From assembly GCF_030053395.1 (NCBI RefSeq), contig NZ_JASGBH010000002.1, forward strand, positions 96,625-160,624: 64,000 bases of DNA, read 5' to 3'. Within the stretch, counting starts at the first letter, position 1, and every line of letters begins with the position of its first letter. Of this stretch, positions 56,294 to 64,000 are shown piece by piece. Position numbers and translations under genes: made by a program. The notes beneath the pieces are model-generated. The model saw only the letters and a program-made list of their open reading frames with translations, ran no database searches and was not told the origin of the DNA. The stretch comes from Limnohabitans lacus (GTDB taxonomy: Bacteria > Pseudomonadota > Gammaproteobacteria > Burkholderiales > Burkholderiaceae_C).

Positions 56294-56790
56294 GCGGCGC
56301 CCACTGGTGGCAAAGTCATGGCGCGGGCGGCAGCGGTCTGCTCGGCGCGGAAGGTCACGAGCTTTTGGCGCAGGGCGGCGTCGTGGTTGGCCAGCATGGC
56401 CACCGCAAACAAGGCCGCGTTGGCCGCGCCCGCTTGGCCAATGGCAAAGGTGGCCACCGGCACGCCCTTGGGCATTTGCACGATGCTGTGCAAAGAATCC
56501 ACACCCGACAGGGCCTTGGTCTGCACCGGCACACCCAGCACCGGCACCACGGTCTTGGCCGCAATCATGCCCGGCAGGTGGGCGGCGCCGCCCGCACCGG
56601 CGATGATGGCTTGCAGGCCACGGCCAGCGGCGCTTTGTGCGTAGTCGAACATGTCGTCGGGCATGCGGTGGGCGGAAACCACGCGGGCTTCGTGGGGGAT
56701 GCCAAACTGTTGGAGAATCTGGACTGCGTGCTGCATGGTGTCCCAGTCAGAGCTGGAACCCATGACCACGCCGATGAGCGCTTGAGTCAT
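56290..56790 (-). CDS. purE: N5-carboxyaminoimidazole ribonucleotide mutase
   Basis: Class I PurE; converts N5-CAIR to CAIR. The start is the ATG at 56790 ([16 protein letters not shown]), giving 166 residues. Motifs: [10 protein letters not shown] (11-20), SAHRMPD and [18 protein letters not shown] -10-like hexamer (56817-56822) lies 26 nt upstream. The gene is divergent from a thioredoxin gene and overlaps purK by 4 bp. Confidence 0.95.
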   Translation of the reverse strand: MTQALIGVVMGSSSDWDTMQHAVQILQQFGIPHEARVVSAHRMPDDMFDYAQSAAGRGLQAIIAGAGGAAHLPGMIAAKTVVPVLGVPVQTKALSGVDSLHSIVQMPKGVPVATFAIGQAGAANAALFAVAMLANHDAALRQKLVTFRAEQTAAARAMTLPPVGAA

Positions 56791-56870
56791 TGGGTGCTTT
56801 TCGATGTCAATGTTGAATTTTAAGGTTTCAGGCCATGTGGGCCAGAAACACAACCCGGAACACTGCCCCC

Positions 56871-57824
56871 ATGATGGACGTCACCCTGCAAAATTTTGAA
56901 ACCGAGGTGGTTGCCGCTTCGATGACCACGCCCGTGCTGGTGGACTTCTGGGCCCCGTGGTGCGGTCCCTGCAAATCGCTGGGCCCCATTCTGGAAAAGC
57001 TCGAGGAAAGCTACGAAGGGCGCTTCAAGCTGGTCAAAATCAACTCCGACGACGAGCAACAACTGGCGCAGGCCTTTGGCATCCGCAGCATCCCGACCTG
57101 CATTTTGATGATGGGGGGCAAACCTGTGGATGGCTTCATGGGCGCGCTGCCGGCAGGTCAGATCCAGCAGTTTTTGGACAAACACCTGCCCTCAGCCGAC
57201 GCCTTGCAAGCGCAAGCCGTGGCCGACGAAGCGCAACAGCATTTGGAATCGGGCGACGAACACAGCGCCCGCGCCGCGCTGGAGCAAGCTCTGGCCACCG
57301 ATCCCGGCAACGACGATGCGCGTTTTGATCTGGTCAAACTGCTGATTGGCCTGGGCGAGCTGGCCGAAGCCGCCGCCTTGCTGGCCCCGGCCATGAGCCG
57401 CATCCCGGTGCCGCTGCGCTTTGAGGCGCAGAGCCAGTGGCTCAATGCACTGGAGTTTGTGACCAACGACCCGCGCGGTGGCTGGACCTTGGACCAATTC
57501 GACGCGCTGATCGGCCAGAACAAACGCGACTTTGAAACCCGCTTTGCCAAAAGCCGCCTGCTGATCGCCGTGGGCGAATGGGAAGCGGCCATGGAGGAGT
57601 TGCTGGAAATCATCATGCGCGACAAGAAATGGGACGACGAAGCGCCCCGCAAAACCTTTGTCGCCCTGCTGGAGCTGATGACACCCCAAAAGCCCAAGGA
57701 CCAAGACGCGACCGGCAAATCGGCCGGAGGCATCGAACTGACAGGCAAAGCGGCCGTGGAAGCAGACCCGCTGGTCGCCATGATCGCCAGCTACCGCCGC
57801 AAGTTGAGCATGGCGCTCAACTGA
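56871..57824 (+). CDS. Thioredoxin-TPR protein (CnoX/YbbN-like)
   Basis: Holdase/redox protein with an N-terminal thioredoxin domain and C-terminal tetratricopeptide repeats, 317 residues from the ATG at 56871. The active site is WCGPC (Cys31 and Cys34), complete, whereas E. coli CnoX has SxxC. The later helical part (about 115-270) has TPR-like repeats ([35 protein letters not shown]). CnoX protects proteins from oxidation and hands them to chaperones. It separates purE from purC on the opposite strand. Confidence 0.9.
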   Translation: MMDVTLQNFETEVVAASMTTPVLVDFWAPWCGPCKSLGPILEKLEESYEGRFKLVKINSDDEQQLAQAFGIRSIPTCILMMGGKPVDGFMGALPAGQIQQFLDKHLPSADALQAQAVADEAQQHLESGDEHSARAALEQALATDPGNDDARFDLVKLLIGLGELAEAAALLAPAMSRIPVPLRFEAQSQWLNALEFVTNDPRGGWTLDQFDALIGQNKRDFETRFAKSRLLIAVGEWEAAMEELLEIIMRDKKWDDEAPRKTFVALLELMTPQKPKDQDATGKSAGGIELTGKAAVEADPLVAMIASYRRKLSMALN

Positions 57825-57841
57825 TCTTTACGGGCAGGCTT

Positions 57842-58363
57842 TCAGCGCGAAGGGCCTGCCTGGCGCTCGATGGCCATGCGCAAGTTGGGCAGCAGCCCGA
57901 TGGCCATCAGCACCTCGCCGACCACAAACATGGGACCCACCAGCAGGCCCACGATGTCGTCTACGAAAGCGGGTTTGCGGCCTTCCCAGTAGTGACCAAT
58001 GAACTGGATGATCCAGCCGATCACAAAAACGGCCAAACCCAATTGCCAGCCCTGCAGGCCCACTTGGCCTGCCATGGGTGCCAACACATGGGCCAAGGCG
58101 ATCAGCGCCCCATTGACCAGCGATGTGGCCAAGCCCAGCAAGAAGTTGCCACGTGACAGGTACCACAGGCTGGTCAGCCCCCACATCAGCCAGGCGGGCG
58201 TAATGATGCGCTCGGCCAGCACCCATGCGGGCTGGGTCAGCAAGATGCCAATGGCCATGAAGATGAGGGGCACACCCAGCAGATGGGTGGCAATGTTGCG
58301 GCGGTCGCGGTGGTAGTGGGCGTACTGCACCATCAGTGCGTTGGCGGGGCGGAAAAAACTCAT
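57842..58363 (-). CDS. Mpo1-like (DUF962/YGL010w) family membrane protein
   Basis: Small membrane protein related to yeast Mpo1, an iron-dependent dioxygenase that acts in alpha-oxidation of 2-hydroxy fatty acids. The ATG at 58363 gives 173 residues and about four hydrophobic segments. Conserved histidines sit in QYAHYHRDRRNIATHLLGVP (His17, His19, His27) and FIGHYWEGRKPAF. It lies 77 bp past purC on the same strand and convergent with the thioredoxin gene. Enzymatic role in this organism is an inference from the yeast protein. Confidence 0.85.
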   Translation of the reverse strand: MSFFRPANALMVQYAHYHRDRRNIATHLLGVPLIFMAIGILLTQPAWVLAERIITPAWLMWGLTSLWYLSRGNFLLGLATSLVNGALIALAHVLAPMAGQVGLQGWQLGLAVFVIGWIIQFIGHYWEGRKPAFVDDIVGLLVGPMFVVGEVLMAIGLLPNLRMAIERQAGPSR

Positions 58364-58440
58364 CGTGTGTCTCTTTCTGTTGGCCATGGCGCCCGTATCG
58401 GCCACGGGCATGCCCATTGCACCGGTCAGCCGCCCTGCTG

Positions 58441-59349
58441 TCAAGCCATCAGGCGCTGCAAGGCTTCTTGGTATTTGGCGGCGGTTTTCTCGATCACCTC
58501 ACGCGGCAAGCGGGGGGCGGGAGCGGTTTTGTCCCACAGCTGGCCGTTGACCTGGGCGGTCTCGAGCCAGTCGCGCAAGAACTGCTTGTCGTAGCTGGAG
58601 GGGTTGGCACCTTCCACATAGCTGTCGGCGGGCCAGTAGCGCGAAGAGTCTGGGGTCAGCACCTCGTCCATCAACACCAAGGTGCCGTCGGTGTCCAAGC
58701 CAAATTCAAATTTGGTGTCAGCAATGATGATGCCCTTGGTGGCGGCGATGTCTCGCGCCGCTTTGTACAGCGCGATGCTGATGTCGCGGATACGGCCGGC
58801 CAGATCGGCGCCAATCATGGCCACGGTTTGCTCAAAGGTGATGTTCTCGTCGTGCTCGCCCACAGCGGCTTTGGCGGCCGGGGTGTAGATGGGTTCGGGC
58901 AACAAGCTGGCGTTTTTCAGGCCTTCGGGCAAGGGCACGCCGCAGACGGAGCGGGATTCCTGGTATTCCTTCCAGCCGCTGCCGGCCAAGTAGCCACGCA
59001 CCACGGCTTCGACCGGGATGGGCTTCAAACGCTTGACCAGCATGGAGCGGCCTTTGACCTGCGCCACTTCCGCTGCCGAAACCACGCTTTCGGGTGCATC
59101 GCCAGTCAGGTGAATGGGGCAGATGTTCAAGCCTTTAGGGCCGAGCTTGTCGAACCAAAACAGGGCCATTTGCGTGAGCAACTCGCCCTTGCCGGGAATG
59201 GGCTCGCCCATGATCACGTCAAACGCGCTGATGCGGTCAGAAGCCACCATCAAGATGCGGTCGTCACCCACGGCATAGTTGTCGCGCACCTTGCCACGCG
59301 CCAGCAGGGGCAAGGAGTTCAGGGCCGAGGTGTGGAGCGCAGAAGTCAT
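58441..59349 (-). CDS. purC: Phosphoribosylaminoimidazole-succinocarboxamide synthase
   Basis: Condenses CAIR with aspartate in purine synthesis. The start ATG at 59349 ([14 protein letters not shown]) gives 302 residues, the long betaproteobacterial/yeast-like SAICAR synthase form. Motifs: [30 protein letters not shown] (split: about 15-44), the [18 protein letters not shown] block and DTKFEFGL. It lies downstream of fba after a terminator, so it is likely separately transcribed. purE and purK are a little further on. Confidence 0.95.
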   Translation of the reverse strand: MTSALHTSALNSLPLLARGKVRDNYAVGDDRILMVASDRISAFDVIMGEPIPGKGELLTQMALFWFDKLGPKGLNICPIHLTGDAPESVVSAAEVAQVKGRSMLVKRLKPIPVEAVVRGYLAGSGWKEYQESRSVCGVPLPEGLKNASLLPEPIYTPAAKAAVGEHDENITFEQTVAMIGADLAGRIRDISIALYKAARDIAATKGIIIADTKFEFGLDTDGTLVLMDEVLTPDSSRYWPADSYVEGANPSSYDKQFLRDWLETAQVNGQLWDKTAPAPRLPREVIEKTAAKYQEALQRLMA

Positions 59350-59370
59350 GTCAATAGCCGTCAAAGCAGA

Positions 59371-59403
59371 AAAGAAAAAGGCCCGTTGAACAGTCAACGG
59401 GCC
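59371..59403 (-). terminator. Intrinsic terminator after fba
   Basis: A perfect 10-bp stem (GGCCCGTTGA/TCAACGGGCC) with an ACAG loop; on the minus strand it is followed by TTTTTCTTTT. It lies 33 bp past the fba stop and 22 bp before the purC start. Confidence 0.92.
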
Positions 59404-59436
59404 ATTCGGGTCAATTATCGCAGGCTCTGGGCGCGA

Positions 59437-60501
59437 TCAGTTGACCACCTGCGCCAGCTCACCCTTGGCGTAACGGGCGGCGACCACTTGCAGGGTTTCG
59501 CCTTTGATCTTGGGGGCCTGGCCTTCGCAGCCGAACTCCAGATAGCGCTGCTTGCACAGCTGCTTGGCCGCTTCGCGGGCGGGCTTGAGCCACTCGCGGG
59601 CGTCGAACTTGTCGGGGTTCTCGAACAAGAATTTGCGGCAAGCGGCGGTCATGGCCAGACGGATGTCGGTGTCGATGTTGATTTTGCGCACGCCGAATTT
59701 GATGGCTTCTTGGATTTCCTCGACGGGCACGCCGTAGGTTTCCTTCATCTTGCCGCCGTACTGGTTGATCAGGGCCAGCAGTTCTTGCGGCACGCTGGAC
59801 GAGCCGTGCATCACCAAGTGGGTGTTGGGGATGCGGGCGTGGATTTCCTTGACGCGACTGATCGCCAAAATGTCGCCCGTGGGCTTGCGGCTGAACTTGT
59901 AGGCGCCGTGGCTGGTGCCAATCGCAATGGCCAATGCGTCCAGACCGGTGGCCTTGACGAATTGGGCCGCTTCTTCGGGGTCGGTCAGCATCTGGCTGTG
60001 GTCCAGCTTGCCTTCGGCGCCGATGCCGTCTTCTTCACCGGCTTCGCCGGTCTCCAGGTTGCCCAGGCAGCCGAGTTCGCCCTCGACCGACACGCCCTTT
60101 TGGTGGGCCATGTCCACCACGCGGCGGGTCACATCGACGTTGTATTCAAAGCTGGCCGGGGTCTTGCCGTCTTCCATCAAGGAGCCGTCCATCATCACGG
60201 ACGAGAACCCCAGATCGATCGCGCCTTGGCAGATGGCGGGGCTTTGGCCGTGGTCTTGGTGCATCACCAGTGGGATGTGAGGCCACATCTCGGTGGCGGC
60301 CTGGATCAGGTGTTTGATGAAGGGCTCACCGGCGTATTTGCGAGCACCAGCACTGGCTTGCAGAATGACCGGGGCACCCACTTCGTCGGCGGCGGTCATG
60401 ACGGCCTGGACTTGCTCGAGGTTGTTGACGTTGAAAGCTGGAATGCCGTAGCCGTTGACGGCCGCATGGTCCAGCAGCTCGCGCATTGAAACGAGTGCCA
60501 T
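59437..60501 (-). CDS. fba: Fructose-1,6-bisphosphate aldolase, class II
   Basis: Zinc-dependent aldolase of glycolysis/gluconeogenesis. The 354-residue protein has the zinc and catalytic motifs VMHQDHGQS (catalytic Asp and zinc His), [23 protein letters not shown] and HGSSSVP. The start is the ATG at 60501. A TATAAA -10-like box lies at 60574-60579 and a hairpin in the leader. It follows pyk on the same strand; a terminator follows it. Confidence 0.95.
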   Translation of the reverse strand: MALVSMRELLDHAAVNGYGIPAFNVNNLEQVQAVMTAADEVGAPVILQASAGARKYAGEPFIKHLIQAATEMWPHIPLVMHQDHGQSPAICQGAIDLGFSSVMMDGSLMEDGKTPASFEYNVDVTRRVVDMAHQKGVSVEGELGCLGNLETGEAGEEDGIGAEGKLDHSQMLTDPEEAAQFVKATGLDALAIAIGTSHGAYKFSRKPTGDILAISRVKEIHARIPNTHLVMHGSSSVPQELLALINQYGGKMKETYGVPVEEIQEAIKFGVRKINIDTDIRLAMTAACRKFLFENPDKFDAREWLKPAREAAKQLCKQRYLEFGCEGQAPKIKGETLQVVAARYAKGELAQVVN

Positions 60502-60536
60502 GGTGGTGAATTCCCAGAGAGTTTAAAAATCGGGCA

Positions 60537-60579
60537 AAGCCGGGCATGTACCCGGCTTGTAACTGGGCTGAATTTTATA
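60537..60579 (-). promoter_or_regulatory. fba promoter -10 and leader hairpin
   Basis: On the minus strand a TATAAA (60574-60579) is followed by a perfect 8-bp hairpin (60537-60544 with 60551-60558). The hairpin has no immediate T-tract; TTTTT appears 8 nt further. It may serve both as pyk 3' end and fba leader structure. Confidence 0.45.
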
Positions 60580-60654
60580 GGTTTCGGTCTGACAGGGGAC
60601 TGAATCGTCCCAGACCTGGGGCTGCGGCTTGGGCAGACCGCAGCGGCGCAGGCA

Positions 60655-62088
60655 TCAGCCCACGCGGCAGATCTTGAGCATGTTGGTGCCGCCGGGCGAG
60701 CCCATGGGCTCGCCACAGGTGATGGCGTAAACATCGCCCGTGCTCACGATGTTGCGCTTCTTGAGGTGACGCTCGGCTTGTTCCAGAGCCGTATCGCGGT
60801 CGGCGCTGGTGTCCATCAGCAAGGGGCGCACATTGCGAAACAAGGCCATCTTGCGTTGCGAGGACAGCTTGGTGGTCAAGGCATAGATCGGCACGTGCAC
60901 CCGATGGCGGCTCATCCACAAGGCGGTAGAACCGGATTCGGTCAGCGCCACGATGGCCTTGGCGCCCAAATGGTGCGCCGTGAACAGTGCGCCCATGGCG
61001 ATCGATTGATCAATGCGGTTGAAGGTCTGGCCTTTGAAGTCAGCATCCAGTTCGGGATCTTCCGCACTTTCGGCGGCCGCGCAGATCTTGGCCATCTCTT
61101 CGACGGTTTCCAGCGGGTATTTGCCAGCAGCTGTTTCGGCGCTCAGCATCACGGCGTCGGTGCCGTCCAGCACCGCGTTGGCCACGTCCGACACCTCGGC
61201 GCGGGTGGGCACCGGGTTGGTGATCATGCTTTCCATCATTTGGGTGGCGGTGATGACGACCTTGTCGTGCACCTTGGCCAGCTTGATCATGCGTTTTTGC
61301 AAAGCAGGGACAGCGGCGTTGCCCACCTCGACCGCCAAGTCGCCACGAGCGACCATGATGCCGTCGCTGGCGCGCAAGATGGCTTCCAGGTGCGGGATGG
61401 CTTCGGCGCGCTCGATCTTGGCGATCAGGCCGGGCTTGTGGCCGTATTCGGCACCGGCCACATTGCACAGCTGGCGGGCCATTTCCATGTCGGTGGCGTT
61501 CTTCGGGAAGCTCACGGCCACATAGTCCGCCTGCAAGCTCATGGCGGTCTTGATGTCGTCCATGTCCTTGGCCGTGAGAGCCGGCGCGGTCAAGCCGCCG
61601 CCTTGTTTGTTGATGCCCTTGTTGTTGGACAGCTCGCCGCCGAGTTTGACGGTGGTGTGCACTTGTTCGCCCTTGACGGCATCCACGGTGAGCACAATCA
61701 GACCGTCGTTGAGCAAGAGCACATCGCCGGCCTTCACATCGCGGGGCAACTCTTTGTAGTCGAGGCCCACGCCCTGCAAATCACCCGGTTCCGTGCGGGA
61801 CGCGTCCAGCACAAACTTGGCGCCGGGCTCCAACATGACCTTGCCCTCGGCAAATTTGCCCACGCGGATTTTGGGGCCTTGCAGGTCGGCCATGATGGCC
61901 ACTTCGCGGCCAGCGCGCTGCGAAGCCGCACGCACCAGCGTGGCGCGGTCAATGTGATCTTGGGCTTTGCCGTGGCTGAAGTTCAGACGCACCACGTTGA
62001 CGCCGGCGCGGATCATGGCTTCGAGCAGTGCGGGATCGCTGGAAGCGGGGCCGAGGGTGGCAACGATTTTGGTGGCATGACGGGGCAT
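60655..62088 (-). CDS. pyk: Pyruvate kinase
   Basis: Converts phosphoenolpyruvate and ADP to pyruvate and ATP. The start is the ATG at 62088 (MPRHATKIVATLGPAS), with GGAG spaced 7 nt upstream; the open frame before it is not coding. 477 residues. Motifs: GVNVVRLNFSHG, MVARGDLAVEVG and the signature ITATQMMESMI (GxxT-type active site). A desaturase gene on the opposite strand separates it from pgk. fba follows. Confidence 0.96.
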   Translation of the reverse strand: MPRHATKIVATLGPASSDPALLEAMIRAGVNVVRLNFSHGKAQDHIDRATLVRAASQRAGREVAIMADLQGPKIRVGKFAEGKVMLEPGAKFVLDASRTEPGDLQGVGLDYKELPRDVKAGDVLLLNDGLIVLTVDAVKGEQVHTTVKLGGELSNNKGINKQGGGLTAPALTAKDMDDIKTAMSLQADYVAVSFPKNATDMEMARQLCNVAGAEYGHKPGLIAKIERAEAIPHLEAILRASDGIMVARGDLAVEVGNAAVPALQKRMIKLAKVHDKVVITATQMMESMITNPVPTRAEVSDVANAVLDGTDAVMLSAETAAGKYPLETVEEMAKICAAAESAEDPELDADFKGQTFNRIDQSIAMGALFTAHHLGAKAIVALTESGSTALWMSRHRVHVPIYALTTKLSSQRKMALFRNVRPLLMDTSADRDTALEQAERHLKKRNIVSTGDVYAITCGEPMGSPGGTNMLKICRVG

Positions 62089-62309
62089 TCGGGGGTCTCC
62101 TTGTAACTTGGTTTCAATTTTCCCATGGAATCGGTTACATGCCCGGTTCTTTCGGACACCCTCAGGATCCACAGCAACTGAAAACGCGCGCAATGAGTTC
62201 GAAAACATTCACATTTCTCGGCATGACCCTTTGCGGTTTGATCCTTGTCAGTCACGGGAAAACCCCAAGCGACTAAACTCGGGGCAGCGAAATCCACCGA
62301 CACAGCGTC

Positions 62310-63425
62310 ATGACCGCAAGCCAAACTCCGAATCCGAACCAACCGATCCCTCTGGATCAACCCCTGCCACACCGCAAGATCATCCGCGAGTGGCTCATCC
62401 CATTGGCCGAGCGCACCACCGTGCTGGCCTTTGTGCTGTTGATCGTGGACTATGCCCTGTTCTTTGCGCTGATCGCGGGCACCATCGCTTTTGATGCCGT
62501 TTGGGCCAAACTGCTGAGCGGCCTGGCCGCCGGTTTCGTGATCGGTCGCCTGTTCATCATTGGCCACGACGCCTGCCACCAGAGCCTGACGCCGCACCGC
62601 GAACTCAACAAGGTGCTGGGCCGCATCGCGTTCTTGCCCTCGCTCACGCCTTACAGCCTGTGGGACACCGGTCACAACGTGGTGCACCACGGCTACACCA
62701 ACCTCAAGGGCGTGGACTTTGTCTGGACACCCCTGACAGCCGCCGAATTCGACGCCCTGAACCCCATGCAAAAACTGCTGGAGCGTGCCTACCGCAGCGG
62801 TTGGGCCCCTGGTCTGTATTACATGATCGAGATCTGGTGGAAGCGCGAGTTCTTCCCCAACAAAACCCACATGCCCACACGCCGCCCGATCTTCTTCAAA
62901 GACAGCATGCTGGTCAGCGTCTTTGCTGTGATCTGGATGGCGGTGATCGCTGGCGCCGCCGTGAGCACCGGTCAATCGGTCTGGTTGTCGCTGCTCTTGG
63001 GTTTTGCCGTGCCCTTCTTCTTTTGGAACAGCATGATCGGCTTTGTGGTCTATGTGCACCACACCCATGTCAAAGTGTCCTGGCACGACAACAAGGCCGC
63101 TTGGACCAAGGCCGCGCCCTTCGTGTCGACCACGGTGCACCTGACCTTTCCGTTCAACATTGGCGCCCTGATGCACCACATCATGGAGCACACCGCCCAC
63201 CACGTGGACATGAGCGTGCCCCTGTACCGCCTGAAAAAGGCCCAAGCCAAGCTCGAAGAAATGCTGCCCGGCCGCATCATCGTGCAGCCCTTCTCTTGGA
63301 AGTGGTACTTCGAGACCGCCAAAAACTGCAAGATGTACGACTTCACACGCGAATGCTGGACCGACTTCAAAGGCAATATGACCAGCCCGGTGCGCGGCAA
63401 CCTGCCACCGGCCGCGCAAGCCTGA
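62310..63425 (+). CDS. Fatty acid desaturase
   Basis: Membrane di-iron desaturase of 371 residues. Histidine boxes are HDACH (86-90), HNVVHH (122-127) and HTAHH (294-298), with about six hydrophobic segments; the pattern fits acyl-lipid omega-6/delta-12-type desaturases. It differs clearly from the desaturase-like enzyme at 40 kb. It stands alone on the plus strand between pyk and pgk, which are on the minus strand. A TAAACT hexamer lies about 30 nt upstream. A bidirectional terminator follows. Confidence 0.9.
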   Translation: MTASQTPNPNQPIPLDQPLPHRKIIREWLIPLAERTTVLAFVLLIVDYALFFALIAGTIAFDAVWAKLLSGLAAGFVIGRLFIIGHDACHQSLTPHRELNKVLGRIAFLPSLTPYSLWDTGHNVVHHGYTNLKGVDFVWTPLTAAEFDALNPMQKLLERAYRSGWAPGLYYMIEIWWKREFFPNKTHMPTRRPIFFKDSMLVSVFAVIWMAVIAGAAVSTGQSVWLSLLLGFAVPFFFWNSMIGFVVYVHHTHVKVSWHDNKAAWTKAAPFVSTTVHLTFPFNIGALMHHIMEHTAHHVDMSVPLYRLKKAQAKLEEMLPGRIIVQPFSWKWYFETAKNCKMYDFTRECWTDFKGNMTSPVRGNLPPAAQA

Positions 63426-63444
63426 TCAGGGCTTGGACTCAGAC

Positions 63445-63477
63445 AACAAAAAACCCCGCAATGCGGGGTTTTTTGTT
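63445..63477. terminator. Bidirectional terminator between desaturase and pgk
   Basis: A perfect 15-bp stem (63445-63459 with 63463-63477) with an AAT loop. A and T runs on both sides let it stop transcription from both convergent genes. Confidence 0.95.
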
Positions 63478-63494
63478 GGGCGTATCGAAAGCCT

Positions 63495-63557
63495 GCGTCG
63501 GGGCTGAAGCCACCGATCTACAACATCCCGGCAGGTCGGAAGCTTCAGCTCCGACGC
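63495..63557. repeat. Paired REP-like inverted repeat, second copy
   Basis: Left unit 63495-63520 and right unit 63532-63557 are inverted copies with about five mismatches. Both share the core GCTGAAGC with the element at 1701-1775. It sits between the terminator and the pgk stop. Confidence 0.75.
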
Positions 63558-63561
63558 TCCA

Positions 63562-64000
63562 TCAAGCCGCAGCGCGTTTGGCCAAGATCTCGAAGGCCGG
63601 CAAGGTCTTGCCTTCCAGGATTTCCAAGAAAGCGCCGCCGCCGGTGGAGATGTAGCCAACCTGTTTTTCAATGCCGTATTTGGCGATCGCGGCCAAGGTG
63701 TCGCCGCCGCCGGCGATGCTGAAGGCGCTGGACTCGGCGATCGCCTGGGCAATGACTTTCGTGCCATTGGCGAACTGGTCAAACTCGAACACACCTACAG
63801 GCCCGTTCCAGACGATGGTGCCTGCGGCTTTGAGCTGCTCGGCCAGCTTGGCCGCGGTCTCGGGGCCAATGTCCAAGATCATGTCGTCGTCGGCCACCTC
63901 GGTGGCTTTTTTGACGGTGGCGGGTGCATCGGCGGCAAAGGCCTTGGCCGTGACCACATCGGTTGGGATCGGCACCTCGGCGCCACGGGCTTTCATGGCC
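63562..64000 (-). CDS. pgk: Phosphoglycerate kinase (C-terminal part, cut by window)
   Basis: Glycolytic and Calvin-cycle enzyme. The window holds the last 145 or so residues; the frame is open through 64000. The nucleotide-binding motifs [14 protein letters not shown] and [16 protein letters not shown] and the C-terminal [21 protein letters not shown] are diagnostic. The N-terminal half lies beyond the window. pyk and fba lie downstream on the same strand, with the desaturase gene inserted in the opposite direction. Confidence 0.95.
   Translation of the reverse strand, partial: AMKARGAEVPIPTDVVTAKAFAADAPATVKKATEVADDDMILDIGPETAAKLAEQLKAAGTIVWNGPVGVFEFDQFANGTKVIAQAIAESSAFSIAGGGDTLAAIAKYGIEKQVGYISTGGGAFLEILEGKTLPAFEILAKRAAA

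Noticed and set aside
62193-62276. 27-codon open frame upstream of the desaturase (MSSKTFTFLGMTLCGLILV...)
   Set aside because: It has a hydrophobic stretch but no ribosome-binding site or supporting context; chance is likely.
1-64000. CRISPR array, prophage, transposon, integrase or attachment site
   Set aside because: No regularly spaced repeats, phage genes, transposase or integrase were seen.

Overview
The window looks like chromosomal core DNA from a betaproteobacterium of the Burkholderiales, most likely Comamonadaceae (a Limnohabitans/Rhodoferax-like freshwater bacterium). The base composition is GC-rich. The gene orders are typical of that family: leuS-lptE-holA-proA; bamE-dapB-exbB-exbD with divergent fur; hpf-ptsN-hprK; tsaB-rimI-udg; and pgk/pyk/fba/purC/purE/purK. 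The family assignment is an inference from gene order and protein character; no 16S gene is present. I see no tRNA or rRNA gene, CRISPR array, prophage, transposase or insertion sequence. No intergenic gap exceeds about 225 bp.

Layout. 1-7.4 kb: a NodIJ-like ABC exporter (permease cut by the window start), psd, the potassium transporter kup, gshA and proA. 7.4-16.5 kb: holA, lptE, leuS, an ExbB/ExbD pair, dapB, bamE, fur, hprK and ptsN. 16.6-25.4 kb: hpf, an MFS exporter, corA, mtnN, fadD and the pntAB transhydrogenase. 25.6-35.1 kb: a Nudix hydrolase with a TauE-type exporter, a lytic transglycosylase, mnmA, a DUF3422 protein, ssb, an MFS exporter and uvrA. 35.1-38.9 kb: glutaredoxin, cytochrome b561, a CYTH phosphatase, a MerR regulator with a thioesterase, and a serine beta-lactamase-fold esterase. 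38.9-47.5 kb: the main accessory region, described below, plus two glutathione transferases. 47.5-56.8 kb: pyrF, two EamA exporters, udg, rimI, tsaB, dacB, a SemiSWEET, a Sua5-type tsaC, purK and purE. 56.9-64 kb: a CnoX-like thioredoxin, an Mpo1-like protein, purC, fba, pyk, a fatty acid desaturase on the opposite strand, and the C-terminal part of pgk.

The most interesting system is at 38.9-46.1 kb. An AraC-type regulator diverges from a membrane di-iron desaturase/hydroxylase, a 54-residue rubredoxin, an uncharacterised membrane-anchored 526-residue protein, a GMC flavin alcohol dehydrogenase and an acyl-CoA ligase. The order parallels alkB-alkG-alkJ-alkK, but the hydroxylase is not AlkB and a new 526-residue component is present. 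Two identical 10-bp sites exactly 21 bp apart sit between the regulator and the operon and look like AraC half-sites.

The second theme is small structured DNA. A palindromic element with a conserved loop and variable, self-complementary arms occurs upstream of leuS and also in-frame inside leuS, with a diverged third copy after corA. A separate paired REP-like repeat flanks the window at 1.7 kb and 63.5 kb. The kup, corA and hpf leaders hold several hairpins, some mutually exclusive. About a dozen genes have a -10-like hexamer only 6-8 nt before the start codon, which suggests frequent leaderless transcripts.
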